Of a stretch of DNA of 64,000 nt, positions 1 to 14,128 are shown in pieces (positions within the stretch are counted from its first letter, which is position 1; every line of letters starts with the position of its first letter). Origin of the DNA: Phoebastria nigripes (Eukaryota > Chordata > Aves > Procellariiformes > Diomedeidae); contig JAYKAV010003099.1 in NCBI GenBank assembly GCA_035582835.1, positions 2,070,363 through 2,134,362 on the forward strand, written 5' to 3'. Under the pieces are notes generated by a model. The model did no database searches. It saw only the letters and a program-made list of their open reading frames with translations, and was not told where the DNA came from. Made by a program: the position numbers and the translations under genes.

Positions 1-2539
1 GAGCTCCTGACTCAGAGCAGTCACTAGTAAGAGTCAGTAGACAGACTCTACTGTTGTCTCTTCCTCACTAGTTTTCAGTTTTGTCCAAAAAATAACACAA
101 TCCCATTCTCTATCCCCCAAAAGCACTGGGCAGCAATGTCAGGAGCAGCAGGGAGACTTCAGCATGTAACTACCCCACTGGGGGGGAAGGAATCATCCTC
201 TCTTTCTTGTAAACTTGGCAGGACTCCCTTTAGTAAAAAGCAAATAAAAAAATGCCTGTGTCATTAAAAAAAATGTATGGGTTAAAGAAATCATCAACAG
301 AGATATAGATGCCAGAGGAGCCTGTTGCCTTCAGAAAACACTTATCAGCATCTTTGTCAGAAGGAAGCCTTATTTTCCTCTTTCTTCATAAACTACCAAA
401 GATGATGGGATGCAGAAATAAATGATGAATGAAAGGCCTTAATTAAATACAAACCAAGAGGGACTTGGGGCACTGTATTTTAATTCAGTCTTCCGACAGC
501 ACTTCATAAGCCTGAGGACAACTTCTTACTCGCATTTTGTAATGCAAATGAACTGCTGCACTAGCAACCTTCACCCCCGCGACAGAAAAGATGGGAGAGT
601 TGAAAGCTTTGGAAAAAACACCTCTGAGAGGCCGAGGGAAATTAGCCATTTTTGAGAAAAACGCTGCAGCAAGTGGTTTGCTTGGGCTCCAAAAGCAAAG
701 CCCTGTGAGCTGTGAATGTCCTCCCCAGCCCACCCTGGTTAGGTGGGATTTTCACGGGAGCTGCCTGGAGCAGCACAGGGAAATTCAGTCACCCTGAGAG
801 AAAGGGCTCATAGTCTGAAACCAGAGGATGTGGGAGAAGGCATCGGGGAAAGGGGCTTTCTATGCTCATCTTTTTACATCAGAAGATGAGTCCTTTCTGT
901 TGGGTGGGTCTAATCAAATCAGGAATTGGGTTCACATGGCTCTGAGCACATGTTGGTCCCAAGCACCACAGTGCAGCAGGTGCTGCCAGAGCAGGTGCCT
1001 GCACATGCATCATGAACCTGGGCAAGAGGCAGAAAAAGTGTGTTGTTGCCTCCAAGCAGGAGAGGGTCACCAACGTATAGGGTCACAAAACCCATTGAAG
1101 TGATAAGAAATGTCTTCCCAAACACTTTCACAGCCTTCATATATTGCACCCAAAACACCGAGCCTTTACACCCGTCTGGGGCTGAATTGAATAGCTGCTC
1201 CCTGCATCTGAGATGGTAAAGGCAAAAAGAAAAGGATCAGCCACTCATTTTGGACTCTCCCACTATAAACATGCAGCGGCCAATTAAAACATTAGCACAG
1301 TAAGACTGCAAAGGTATCTCCCAAAGTAGCATTTCATCTTCAGTCCACATCACCATACAGCACAGGAAGAGAACTGAGTGCACCTTCCCTCTGTGGGCTT
1401 TTTCTTCTTTTCTTTCTCCCCTAGTCCTTCCAGATCCAATAAACAGGGCTAATAGCTACATCCAGAGATTTACTGCATTTAAGCCTGACACGAGGATCCA
1501 GAGATGGAGCCCTTAAGCGCTGATTTGTATTCAGCACAAGCCGTTAGCTCGGGGAGCAATGCCAAACACAGCACTGAAATTCCTGATTTCACAGAGGAAG
1601 ACTTAAAAGGCTACAGGCACAATGTCATCAGGGATGGTTTGAACTCGTTCATGAGTTTTTTAATAAGACTCCCAAGCCCTCCGTTTGGGTTATGGGAGGA
1701 TTTATGGGTTTCAAGAAGAGCAGTTCTCGATACATCTTATCAGAAGCTCAAACAGGAGGAGAATAACTCTTTGGGAGACAAGTGACAGTGCCTGGGGCTG
1801 GTGACAAGGGAGCTGACTCCTGCAGCTGGATGTGCTCCCATTCCTGAGTCCCCATCAGGGCCCAAACAAGTCTCCTCTTGCCCAGACCAGCCTGGATGCT
1901 GGAGAAAGGGTGAAGAGGCAGGATGCTCATTCACAACCGGTTTTGTGTTCTTCTCATTTGCCTCCGGTATCTTGAGCCTTTAGGTATTTCAAGAAGCCTA
2001 GAAGCATTTTCAAGCCTTTTTCTTCAGCCATACAGTTAGGAAGCAGAACCTCTCTCCCATTCATCCCAGGAGCTCGCTGATTTGGGGGGGGGGGCATGTC
2101 TCACAGAGCAATCAATATCAGAAAGCCTTTGCAGGGTCAGGGCTAACTCAGGCTCATACGATAGGCAGAGTCCAAGGCCCCACTGAAGGAAGAGCAGGTA
2201 CCATTTGCATCCCAGCATGAACCCATCTCATATGTCCTCCTCGGAGGCTGGGCAACTGGTGTCCCTGCCACTGCTGGCAGAGCACAACTCAAATGCTGGA
2301 GTCAGACTCGCTACTCATCTCTGGCAGACAAACTGACAGCTTAGTGCTCCATCATCAATATTAATTGGCTCATTAACAAAGGCTTGTAAAACCAGTCCCA
2401 GGAATAGGGGGAGGGGAAGGAAAAAAAGGGATGAAATCAGCAAACCAATCTATCTTCGAGATTTTTAAGCTTTTGACTGTAGATTTCTTTCTTCCATCCA
2501 GAGTCACCCAGAGCAGGGAGGGGGTGGGACCCATGCAGT

Positions 2540-2700
2540 TAAACAAATCAATTGATGAATTTTCTCCATGACATTCAGGGGCTGAGTCCTGGGCTAATCA
2601 TAAAAAGGCACTGCCAGAGGATTTTAATAAATCCCTTTAATTAAGTGATATGTTTTAGCATTAAATTATGATGAAAACTATAAATCCTTTCCCAACAAAT
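2540..2700. promoter_or_regulatory. Candidate conserved noncoding element with homeobox-type cores
   Basis: Dense ATTA/TAAT cores, including CTAATC, TTTAATTAAG and GCATTAAATTATG. Function is inferred only from composition. Confidence 0.2.
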
Positions 2701-5700
2701 GGAGTTCAGTGTGCACAGAAGGAAAAGGGCATTCCTCTTCTTTTATCTTTCTGGTTTTTCCACCCCTTAATACAATAGGATTCAAACAATTAATTATCAA
2801 AAAATACAGGAAGCCATGTAATTTATCACCCTGCAATCCAACCTTTTAAGTTAGCTGGATTTACCCTTGCGCTAAACTGATCCTGTGCTGCCAGAATGGT
2901 TTAACTTTTTGGTTTTGTCCATCTGTTTGTTTTTTCTTCTTCTTTTCTCTCCCCTCTGAAGGGCTCTGGTGCTTTGCTCTGAGATAGCTCCCCACAGCTG
3001 AGGCCAGGGCAGCACTGCAACCACCTCTGAAAGCAGGTGGCCCAGCCTAGGACCTCTCCATGGGATGCCCAAACAGCATCCCCTCTTCAGGTGCAAGCAA
3101 GGTCCATGCCCTCAGCTTGCCAATNCCCCTTTAGGAATCTCAGCCCTACACATCATCCCTGATGCGGTGTTCAACCAGCACCCCAAGGATATACAAGCAA
3201 AAGTGTTATTCGTGCCACTAAGCACAGTAAAATACCCTTGTACATGAGGGGTTTACACTGGGAGACTACAATAAGCCGGCACAAGGTAGACGGGTCACTT
3301 GTCCCTGACCCCAAGAGACTTTGCACATGCACCTCATTGATAATCACAGCTAGCAGCGGCACCAGGACCTGCTCAGCCCCGGCTTTGGTAGGAACAGATT
3401 GGTATCCTGCTCCTGCCCTCGCATTGATCCCTGGGCACGCAGCAGCTTGCCTGNTGTTTCATAGTACATGGTTTCTCAAAATGAGAAACATCCCTGTGGG
3501 ACTAAGCTCAGCGCCTTGCAAAGTCCCACGGGAGAAGTGAACTGCTATCGTGCAGGAACNTGCAGGCAGAGCAACAAAAATCCCTGGTTTGTTCACCCCT
3601 GACCAGACCCAAAGGCAGGGTGGAGAGGAGCTCCTTGCTGTAGATTCGTGGTTTGTTAAGCAGCAGGCTGGTAGTGAAATGAGAATTACAGGGGGACGCA
3701 GAGGAGGGAAAGGTGTGTCTTGCTGTGATGCTCACACCACCCTTCCCTTGTGTCTGTACCAGGGTGGCTCTGCTGAGGTTGCTTCTCAATTGCTGGTTTA
3801 TCTTGCAGGTTGAACACAGAGCTCATACAGTTCAGTACAGGGAAACCTTGAACCAGGGCAGCTGAGAGCAGGAAAGAATGGAGTTGCATGAAAACAGTTT
3901 GGGAGAAAAAAAAAAAAAAGAAAAAAAACGTATACAGTACTGTGCACGAAGCTTTACCTGCTTGATGGGTTGCTTTATCCATCACCATTTTGTTGTATAA
4001 TGCAAGAGCTGTCTTAATGCAGCACAGAGAGAGTCAATAAGGATGGGAGAGAAACTTAACAACAAGAGAGATTGTTCCCCAAGATACAGCCTTGTCACAG
4101 CTGAGGCAAACAGAGGCTCTTTGTTAGCNTATTTACCTTGCTCCACCATCGTTAGACTCACTGCATAAATAGAACTGTTCATTTTCTTCTCCCAGCCAGC
4201 TCACCTCCTCCATTGGGATATCAGTGCAAACAGCTCAGGGTACCAGGCCATTGTAATATCCCTTTCCAACAAGGCTGTTGGTAATTTCAGGAAGAAAGGA
4301 AGAGAAAACAAAAAATCCAATTNGAATAGCTGCTGAAAGGTTGCAAACAAGGTGAAGGAAATACACAAGTAAAAGAATACAGTACTGAGAAAAATAAAGA
4401 GGCTAATACGAACTTTCTTAACATTAACTTCTCTGTTGCTATAGTAGGACTGGTGCCCTGCTGCTATTTCTGTAACCCACAGAGGCTGCACCAGGACCAA
4501 CAATAGCACTTATCACATGTTCACCACTTTCACTTTTAAAAATGTTGCTCCATCACTAAGCAGTTTACCCCCAAACCAAACAGCATTACAGCCAGTTGAA
4601 TTTTTCTCATGAATCTCCTCCAGACAGAAAGTATTCTGGGGTCTACAAATTCACAGAAATTTTTCACATTCATTAAAAAAAAAATCTATTGTTCTAATTA
4701 AAAAACCCTGAATCTTGACAAGATTTTTCAGTTTCNAAGTGCTGCCAGTACTAAACCTTCTGTCTTACCCCTCCTTGATTTCAAAGGACAAGCATACACA
4801 AGGTAAGCTTCTTCTGAGTCCTTCTCAGTTTGCAAGGAAGAAGAACCCAGCAGCTGCTGGCTTTTTATGGGGCAAAAGCAATCAGGAGCCTCACCTGGTG
4901 AAAGCCTGGTTTACTACCATGTGTGTCAGAATTAACCCTCTCAAATCTTGGTAAATAATGCAAGTCTGAATACTTTTCAAAAGGAGACAAGGCACAGGCA
5001 GCCCTGAGGTCTCCCACCCTGGAAACATTTTCTGGGGCTTTTCATTTACTTTGCCATAAGCATCACCACTTACAGAACAGGGACACTTTGCACAGGGACA
5101 TTCACCAATATCACCTTGGGGTGGCAGGTACATATCTTACCTCTTTACGGCCCAGCAGCCCAATTATCCCATGCTTCTCCGTTTCTGGCAAGATGCAAAA
5201 ACCTGCAGGAATCACAAGAAATGCTAAGGTGAGAGAAAGAGGAACAGAAGCTGCTGTTTACCTGTTCCTTAGTGAAACAGAGGGTCATAAATTTCCTAAT
5301 TAAAATTGTCTTGAAAGATGGCAATTGATGAAACATAACTTACTGCTGGTAAAACACAATTGTTTTCAATAACTAATATACAAGATACCTTTAAGAAAGG
5401 CAGTGGTCTTGCAGAGTGGAAGGTGCAATTATTGTTTCATTAAAGATTGATTACATGTGTCGCCAGTCATTTGAATAATGGCTCTACTGACACCTTAAAT
5501 GGAATGATAAATGAGGTTGGGTCCACTGCTGTGACTTGATGCACAAGTTGACTCATGGATGCTAGCAAGAAACAGCAGCATCTTTCCAGCCCAAAAGGTC
5601 ATCTGAAATATTAAAGAGCTGAAGATCAAGTAACTATGAATAAGGTCAAACATACTGTTGTGGTGACAGGACTGGAATTAATTGAGTGATAATTTTCCTA

Positions 5701-5715
5701 CATTTATGTGGTGGG

Positions 5716-5813
5716 TTTTTTTTTTTTTTTTTTTTGTTTAGGCCAGAAACAGAATGTGGTACATTAGCATCGATTCTGTGGTTTCATATCACTTTTTTTT
5801 TTTTTTTTTTTTT
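5716..5813. repeat. Two T20-21 runs 57 bases apart
   Basis: T20 at 5716-5735 and T21 at 5793-5813. They could be poly(A) tails of decayed minus-strand retroposons, but no body is recognised. Confidence 0.6.
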
Positions 5814-8800
5814 GTTATGAAAGGAATCCAAAGGGATGGCCTCACTCAGAAATGAAAGGTAGGGTGTTTGTAATCAGCCAGAGCAGAACAGTTTCTCTGC
5901 TCAGAGGGAAAAGGAAGGTGCCCGCTTTAAATGACGGAAGCCACCTGGAAAAAGGGTGGTTGCCACCATAGTGGTGTCATCTGCTTGTGGGAAAATTCCA
6001 TGAAATTTCTAGGAGGGAGAGGAGCCACCTCTCTCCAGTCGGCAGAGCCCACAGGTCACCCTCCCCTCTCGCTGTCGAGCAGGACCGGGCGTTTTGGGCA
6101 GGCTCCTCCGCGGAGGGCGGAAATGCGGTGGCATTTCTGAGGCTGCAGCATGGTGAAACCTGGCAAAGGCTCAGGACAGCAACCCCTGCCTGCAGTGCTC
6201 ATTAGATCCTCCACGGGCAGGTCTTCCCACACCTCAGTGATGAGCCTGGTGGGATGCTCATCATTCCCGCTTGCACATGGTGCTGAGCAAGGTGGATCCA
6301 ACCTCCCCAGGCTGGGGCTGGCAGCCTGGGGCTTTGCAGGAGGAGATGGAGCCCTTGATTTGCTTCCAGTAGCCATCGGCAGCCGCCTACGCAGTCATTG
6401 CACACCCCTGTACCTCCAACCCCCTCAAAGGAAACATGAAAGGAAAGCATCCGAAGCATGTCATCTCGGGGAACAGAGAGGGGGGACACATTTGTTACTA
6501 AAGGTACAGCTTGCAGTTCAGCCCCGTGCTCAGGGCCCAGGAAGGCGAGCGATGCTCCGTGGGTGCGCACGCCCAGGGCTTGCTGTGCACCGATGGGAGG
6601 GAGAGCAGCCCGGGGTGCGCATTGCAGAGACACGGGGAACCATCGGTGAGTCTTCTCCCCCCACCCCTCAGCGCTTCTCACAAGCCCTCGCGCTATCATC
6701 GATAGTGATTATGCTCGAGACAAAAGCATGAAGCCCATGACGTTTTGGCTGTAGTGTCCTTGGGTTGTTGTGGCTGGAACAAGCAGAGTGGGGGTGAAGT
6801 GGTCCCCTCTTCTCAATGGCAAAGTGGGGAGCAGGCCATCACCAATGTCCTTCTGCAGCCAGCAAAGTTTGCAAGGCAGGAGTTACAGTAGGAAAGAACA
6901 AATATATGTTGGAAGTAAATGCCCTAATTGTATTCATGATTGGTTTTGCCCTAGACTACAGCGCTAAGGAGACCCTCTTCTATCAAAGTCAATTAAATGG
7001 TTGCTATTCTCCTAAAACCCAGCAATAAAACAAGAGCTGTACATATCCATTAAACTGCAGTACACATCCATTAAACTTGCTTTTGCTGCTGCAGTTCATT
7101 TACTGCCAGGTTTGGACTTGATTCTGATCTTGTTTATGTGAGTTTTACCCTGGTGTAAGAGAAGAGACTTCACAAAGTCAGTCCGGCTGATTTACTCCAG
7201 CCTGGTACAGATACCGACACAGTTACAAAGGGGATGAGACAGATACTTTCATTTCAAAGACCTGAAAATAATCTTTGTGCATCAATAAACCCAAGAGATT
7301 AATGGTTTGCTAAACACACACACACACAAAAATCTATATGCAAGTCTTGAAACAAATTTCTCCTGGAGATAGAAAAGCTTTCTCCCTGCAAACACCCTCA
7401 GGAAGTTGGTGCAGAAGAGGAGCTCTGTCTGCACGCACCTCCTGTCCCCCCAGGTCCTGGGAAAGAGAGTTGGGGGTGACAACGGAGGGTGCGATGCTGG
7501 GGCTGGCTGGGCCATCTGCACAAGGCTGATCTCCCTCTGCATAACGAGCTTCATTCCCAAATTAAGAGCAGAGAAATCCTGAGCTGGGAACCTCCAGGCC
7601 CTCAGCTACACTCAGTTGTCAAACTAAATCACTTAAGAAGAACAGAAGTTTTTTTTCCCCTTGTATGAAATTTGGCTGAGAGTTTGCTTGCGTCAAGTTA
7701 AGTTTGGGACTGAGTTTCTCCTCTGTATTTTACCAGACACCAAGAGCTTTACTGGATCTTATACTCTGCTGTCAGCCATGCCAATCCTTTTAAAATAAAC
7801 CTTCAGAAAAGCATCTTGAGCTTCTCCCCTTTACCAAGACTGAAATCCCTGTCCCGCTTCCATCCCCCCAGAGCTCTAGTAGTGCCCTGGGCACAGTAAT
7901 ATATGTTCCCTCCTGTGTGTTCAGGTTTTATCACATAGACAGCATTGGGGATGATGCTGTGACGGCAGATATAGCTCAGCCACCAGGCACGGACCGTAGC
8001 GCATCCAGAAAGTTTAACTTTTTATAACTACTGTTGGTATTTCAAAGAGCTTGTGGGGAATCTGCTCATGCAGTGCGAGACAAGGTGTTGAATTTATCAG
8101 CACTTTAAAGATGCCTTTGCTTTCTTAAGATTTCCTTAAGAAGTCTCACGGTATTTTTCTTAAAAGAAGCTGAAGATAACAGGGAAATGGTAGAAAGGTA
8201 GAAAAGGGAAGCAGAAATCCATGTTTGCCTGTAGGCAGAGCACGAGGGAAGTCAGGCAGGCAGGGGGACACTTTCACAAGCATCTGCACGTATTAAAAGC
8301 TTGTGTCCCGGTGGCTTTCATACAAAGTTGAGCAGATGCTTTTGAAAAGAAGATCCACGCATCCCAGCAGGCACCAATACCTCCGTCCCTTTGCCTCTCT
8401 GGAGACCGTCCACCGTTAGCTGCCCTGTTTCTCACTCCCCGGCTCCGAGGAGCTGTAGATGCACAGAAAGAAACGCACACGTGAAGGCAGACACCAAGGA
8501 CTTCTAAGTTTTGGATGATGTGCTTGATGTGCCTTTGGGGTGACTTTGGGGTTATGGCTTTCATTCTGCCTTTAAAGCAGCTGCAAGCACAAAGCTGTAA
8601 TGCTTCGTGGCAATAAGCAGGGCTGTAATGAACTCGGTGAAAAAGAAAAGAAAAGGTCACCACACCCTTGCCTATTAACATGGCCCTGCAGAAAGACCCA
8701 GTGACTAATTAAAACTGTGGGCTTCACAGCCAGGAATACTAATCCTTACATCTGTACTGGCCTTAATTATCTACCTCTGTGTGCTTCTTCATGAAGGGGA

Positions 8801-9149
8801 AAAACAACCCATATTCAATCTAATTGGCTTAATTTTTATAACTATGTTCCCCCCAGAGATCCATTTCTAAAACAATTTGGACTCTTCCTTCAGTATCCTT
8901 TTCGTATATCCTTATGATCACCTCATTCATTCTAATTTGGAAAGAGGACCCATGAAAAAAAGAAAAAAAACCCGAGTTTCTTTTGTTTTATGTAGTGCAT
9001 GATGTGAATTTCCTGACAGCAAGACTTCTGGGTCTCCTCCTAAGCAAACCTTTTTTTTTTTTTATTCCTGACTAGGAATAAAAGCTATGTTTTTAAGAGT
9101 GAAGATGAATAACAACAGCAGCAATGCTCCGGTGTTTGTGGTGGAGTCG

Positions 9150-9169
9150 TCTCGATTTTAAAATCGAGA
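9150..9169. repeat. 20-bp perfect palindrome TCTCGATTTTAAAATCGAGA
   Basis: The two 10-base halves are exact reverse complements with no spacer. The surroundings are ordinary intergenic sequence. Confidence 0.9.
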
Positions 9170-12100
9170 TAGGCTATTTTTGTAAATGAAAAGTTCAGCT
9201 TCAAAGACGACTGAGTTCATTCACACACAGGAGGTCTGGCCGGTCTCTCCCCACCCTCTAGTCTGTTCATCTTGGGCTCCCATTCTCTGAGCACTCCAAA
9301 CCCTCCAGAAATATCCCCCAAAACCATGGAGTTTGCAAAGGATTTTAGTCTTTCTCCTTCTCAGTTTGGACTTTAATTATTAAAGACAAAAGAAAAAAAA
9401 AGAAAAAAGGTGAGAGCTTTGAGATTTATAGCATCCAATAAAGGCTGCGTACACAGTGATTTACACAACCACAGCAGTGGTCTGACTCCAGAAAGAAAAA
9501 TGCGTGGGACTGTATGATTTATGAACACCCAACCTGGCATTTTCAAAATTCTTATAGCAGCAAACTGTCAGGTCAATAACTCTGTTAGTGATCACCACTG
9601 GGTGTTAGGTCAGGTAACAGACCCATAACNTACACTTCTGTGCATGTTTATTTACTTTTTTAAATCACATTACCATCAACACTTAGCAAGGACACCCTAT
9701 GGGCCATAGACATAGGGGGATATACCTGCAGATTCCTGATCACAACTTTAGGCTTGTTTTCCTGGCTATGTGCACAAAAGCCATCAAAACCAAGCCTTTA
9801 TTTTGCCTATTTCAGCTTCCCAGGGTGAGGTCTCCGTGGCTGCAGATGCTGACCCCAGCCCCAAGGCACACCAGCAGACGGAGAGCTGGAGAATGATGCT
9901 GGAGGGACTAATTTTACAGAGGCATTTGGGTGCCTAAGGCCCTTTTAAAATTCCTGTCTAAAAGTGTGATTCAATTCTTCTCTCTTCAGCTATCTAAAGG
10001 TAAAGCAACTAGTTTCAGGTGTGCTCAGTTCAGCAGGGAAAGGAAGCAGCTTCTGAAAGCAATTGGTCCCACCTGTCTGAGGAGACTGCAAACAAACTCC
10101 AGTACCTGATGCCAATGCCAAAAAGGATGTATTCCCTTTTTAATCAATTCTGCAATGTTTCCATACCCCCACTGTATAGCAGAACACATCTGGGAGTGTC
10201 ACACTGGTAAATAATAGCAGAGGGAAAGAATAATTTAGTGTGCAAGGCATGGGAGCTAAGAAATGTTTCCAGTGAAGAATTGAAAAGCATTGAGGAGTTG
10301 ATGGAGATGAACAGGGAGGAAGGCTGACTCAGATGGAGGTGTGATGGTGTGGAGGAGACCTGGGGAATGTTGAAGGAAGAGGAGGGCGAAGAGCCCCTAA
10401 TTTCTCTTCCCCTCTGTTGTGATGGGCAGGAGACCCATTCCCTGGAAATACACACACTTCTGCAAGTGCCCCGGTTCCCTGGAGCTGGAGCGATGACAAG
10501 TTACGGCGTGTGAGAAACCTTTAAAACATATTGATATTTATGGGACATCATTTCATTTGCAAGCCATTACAGCAAACCTCAAGCTGGGCATGAAGCTGAG
10601 CACCGTAATGCTCTCTCCTCCTGCTTCTTTTCCCTTTCCCCCACCCCTCCTGAAATACAAAGCACGCCTTAGTGCCAAAATATATATAGCCAGCCTAAAA
10701 GCAACGGAATAAATGAGTCAGCAGCATTCAAGTTCAGTAATGAGATAACTCCTTCGAGCAAAAGACAGTGAGAATTACATGCCATAGTTAAGCTCTGAAA
10801 TATCAGCCCCATGCCGATGGTCCCTCTGCAAAGGAATATTTCACTTTCTTTTCTTGGAGGGAAGCGAGCGCTGCTGGTCCTGCCAGTGTTGACGCAGGGT
10901 GGAAGCTCACCGGCGGGGACAGATGGACCCTGCCGTGAGTCACGGCAGGGAGGCTCCTCGCGGCAGACGGCGAGAGGGAAAAACAACTCCACGGCGTGGC
11001 AATCTGCCTGTCTCCCCATCCACGCCAGCAAAGCATGGGCAAAGCACTGAGGAGGAGCAGCCCTTGCCCGCCACCCGTCCCCTCGCTGGCTGCCCCCCAG
11101 GCTGGGATGCCCAGGAGAGGAACCAGGTCGGGTCCTTGCATGGTCCTTGGAGGGAGACTCCTCCGGGTGGCTGGAAGATGGGCTGCTCTCAGCCCTCGTC
11201 GGCAGCGCTGGATCCGGCCCCGGAGCTTCAACCAGAAGGAAGTTGTCCCAGAAAGCGTGGGGAGATGATGAAAAAGTCATTTAGTACCGTGCCAGGGTAC
11301 GCGTGTGCAGGGGGAAAGGTTCAGGGGAAGAGGTAATCGGTTAGAAATGATNTTTAGCAGAAGTTTCTTGATCGTTAGCATATTAATGAAGTTTTTAATA
11401 ATATGTTAACCTTTCGTTCTTCCACCCTGGAAAATCACACCACTTCTTTGGTTCAGTGAAAAGGCTTGCCCAGGGGGGATGCAGTTCTTCCAGACGATAT
11501 AGTCATTAGATTTAGCATAAGAAATAGGTTACTCTGAAAAACACCTTCGGTGGCTGAAGGCCCCCCCAGATTGCTGGGATCCTGTCTGCGGGGTGCTCCG
11601 GCCCTCTGCAGCTCAAGGCCCAGCTCCCTCCTCAGGATAATCTCCTTTTTTATTTCTTTTGTTGCTGGCATTTATTTATTGTTTGGTGGATTTTATTTTT
11701 CCATGAGCAAACATGACTGGGTAAAACACCCAGCAGGGATAATAGATGCTTTATAGGTGCCAAAAATAAAATATCAGCAGATGCTACACGGGAACTAAAG
11801 GTGTTAAAGAGCTTTCGCTGCTCTCGTGGTCCTCGGGAAGCGCCGTGCCTTCCCTCTCTCCGAAACTCTATTTAGTGAATGAAGCTGTAGTTTTCTCATA
11901 CAGTGTTTCATACAGAAGACTCCAGTTACTGACCAAGGATGTGCACTAAGGCAGAGGAGATCTCTTCCTCAGTCTCGGAGAAAAATAACTTTGGATAAAA
12001 CTGATTCCTTCACTCCTTAAAGCCTTTTATTTCACACAGGTGGCTCCTCCAGCCTTTCCTGAAACAGAGTCAGTCCAGGCAGACAGCACAGATGATTACG

Positions 12101-13111
12101 TACTATTTCTCCTCATTACTGTCANTGCCACAGGCTCAGAAATATCTCCTGCATGCAACACCAGTTGTAAAGGGCTAAGCTGAAACCTAAGCTCCAGACA
12201 TGCCACGGGATTGATGAATTCAGCATTGGCCCTGGTCTGGGGGGTCTTGTAAACTCCTATAATTTCATTTTTCCTGCTGTGATTTATGACACAAGGTGGA
12301 AGTCCCTGCTTGTGTTNTTTTTGAGGAAAGCGCTGTGGGTTTGCAAACAGCTTTGTACTTTGGGACTGAGTTGAAAGGGAAAAAGAAAACTGCACTAACA
12401 TCANCAGCAGCAAATTGTGAGATGCTGTGCAGCTTTGCAGAAAGAAGGGACATGGAAACTTCTCACCAAGTATCTTAGAGTTGTTGATGGCAACGAAAAT
12501 ACTAATCTTTTCTTGATTGCCTGTCAACCAAATTTATTCATCCCCGGCGAGCAGATATTTGCAAGGCTGCATTTCTTTGGTATTTAAACATATGGGCAGG
12601 GGATCCATCACAGTGATAAATGAATCTCGACAGATTTAGAAAATCAGCTACACCCCAAATCTGGACAGGGACCGGGAACTTTTTCCCATCTTCGGGGCAG
12701 CTGAAGCATCCTCACCTCTATGCAACTGCCGGCCTCTCTAATCCCTGTGACGATGCCTCTTGTTCTGCCAGAACCTTTGCTGAAGCCATCTTTGTGTTCC
12801 AGAGCAGCCTGTTTGTCTTCTGTCTTGTAGTATGTTTCTGTTTGGTATCTGGTACCCCAGAGATGTCTATCGTCGGCTCAGATCTCCTCTTGAGTTTTCC
12901 AGAGAAGGCAATAGCCTTCATCTATTTTTATTGACATATCTCCCATGGTTTTTTTTGTTGTGTTTTGCAATTTATTTTTGTTCTAGCTACTTAGGTGTTA
13001 ATTAGGCTGCTTCATACAGTTTCTGATACATTTCTTGTATTTCCGTGGTTCTTTGGTGTTTTCTGTCCTTTGGACTCATCTAGCTCTGTTAACGGAGTCA
13101 GTCGGAGAGAC

Positions 13112-14128
13112 CNTTGAGGTGACTCTGAANTGTCAGCAATTTACAGTAAATAATTTACTTTGCAACTGGAGATATTTTTGAGAAAGGATTCTANCGGGAT
13201 CTAATTCTGCTTTGTCATTCGGTCCTATCCAGAACATAGTTCTGGTAGAAGTTAGGTAGTATGCGTGGTCTTGCTAGAAACAAAGTATAACCCCACCCAT
13301 AGCATTTCAGTTCATTTATAGGAAACTAAAGCACATAGTTTTTGATAATAATATTGTTATTGCATTTAATGAGCTACTAGGGGTCTGTNTTTAATTGCAG
13401 TCCTGGGCATGCAAGCTTTTTCTATTATTCCAGTTTTGCCTTTGTCCTTAAGNGTCCCATGAGATTTGCTCTAGTATCAGNCATGGCAGTTATGTTCTCT
13501 TGTTCTCGTTTATCTACTGTGTTTTTAACACCAGTTTCTGTACTCGTAAGGTGTCCATTTTAGATCTTTGAGTCACTATGTCACGCCATCGTATTTTTTC
13601 CATCGGCCGACCGCCGCTGTAATTCCCTAAGGGGCTTTGTAGGTAAGGGGAGGTAGTTTGTGTCATTCGTTTTCTGTGTACTATACCATATGTTACTCAG
13701 GTCTTGATGTTCCCCTTGGTTTTTTTTATACATTGGTAGCCACACCGAGGGTCTCGTGTGCCTCAACTCCTCAGCATAATGGTAACTGAGCGCTTCCTTT
13801 CTTGCGTTAGAAGCTCAACGCACAGATCTGTCTTGAGTGTCTCGCGTCTGAGGAGTTTACGGATGGTCTTCTCTCGCAGCAGTGATCCAGGATGCGTCAG
13901 CATATCCGCTGTTGAGCGGTCTGTTTTCACGGAGCCCTTTTCTGGGACTACTTCTCTGCATCCTTTTGGTCTTAGGTCTTGGAGCCTGGCTTGTCACGCA
14001 TCCATTGTTGCAGTTGCAGCCATATGTTTTTGTCATGGGCCATGCNGTTTGACTTCTGGGGCAGCTGTAGATTCTTCCTCGCAGCCCCCTAGGTCTTCTC
14101 ACCTAAAGGCATCTTCCCTCTGGGAGTA
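13112..14128 (-). pseudogene. Possible decayed coding or repeat element, unidentified
   Basis: One minus-strand frame is largely open from 14102 down to about 13430 but is broken by several stops, including one after the frame that ends at 13857 and one at the end of the 13581-13766 stretch. Seven N bases fall between 13112 and 14046, well above the window average of about one per 900 bases. I recognise no protein family. A chance frame is a real alternative. Confidence 0.25.

Larger units (their letters stand above)
1..12095. other. Intergenic DNA downstream of COL5A1, no gene recognised
   Basis: Open frames here are short and none resembles a known protein. AT-rich blocks alternate with GC-rich ones (about 6050-6650 and 10860-11330). 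Simple repeats include a G run near 2083 and twin T runs at 5716-5735 and 5793-5813. A 20-bp palindrome lies at 9150-9169. Confidence 0.6.

Noticed and set aside
6150..6731. 193-codon plus-strand frame
   Set aside because: Same pattern of multi-frame openness in a GC-rich block, and no homology recognised.
10669..11280. 203-codon minus-strand frame in a GC-rich block, with overlapping frames on both strands
   Set aside because: Open in several frames at once because the block is GC-rich; no recognised domain.
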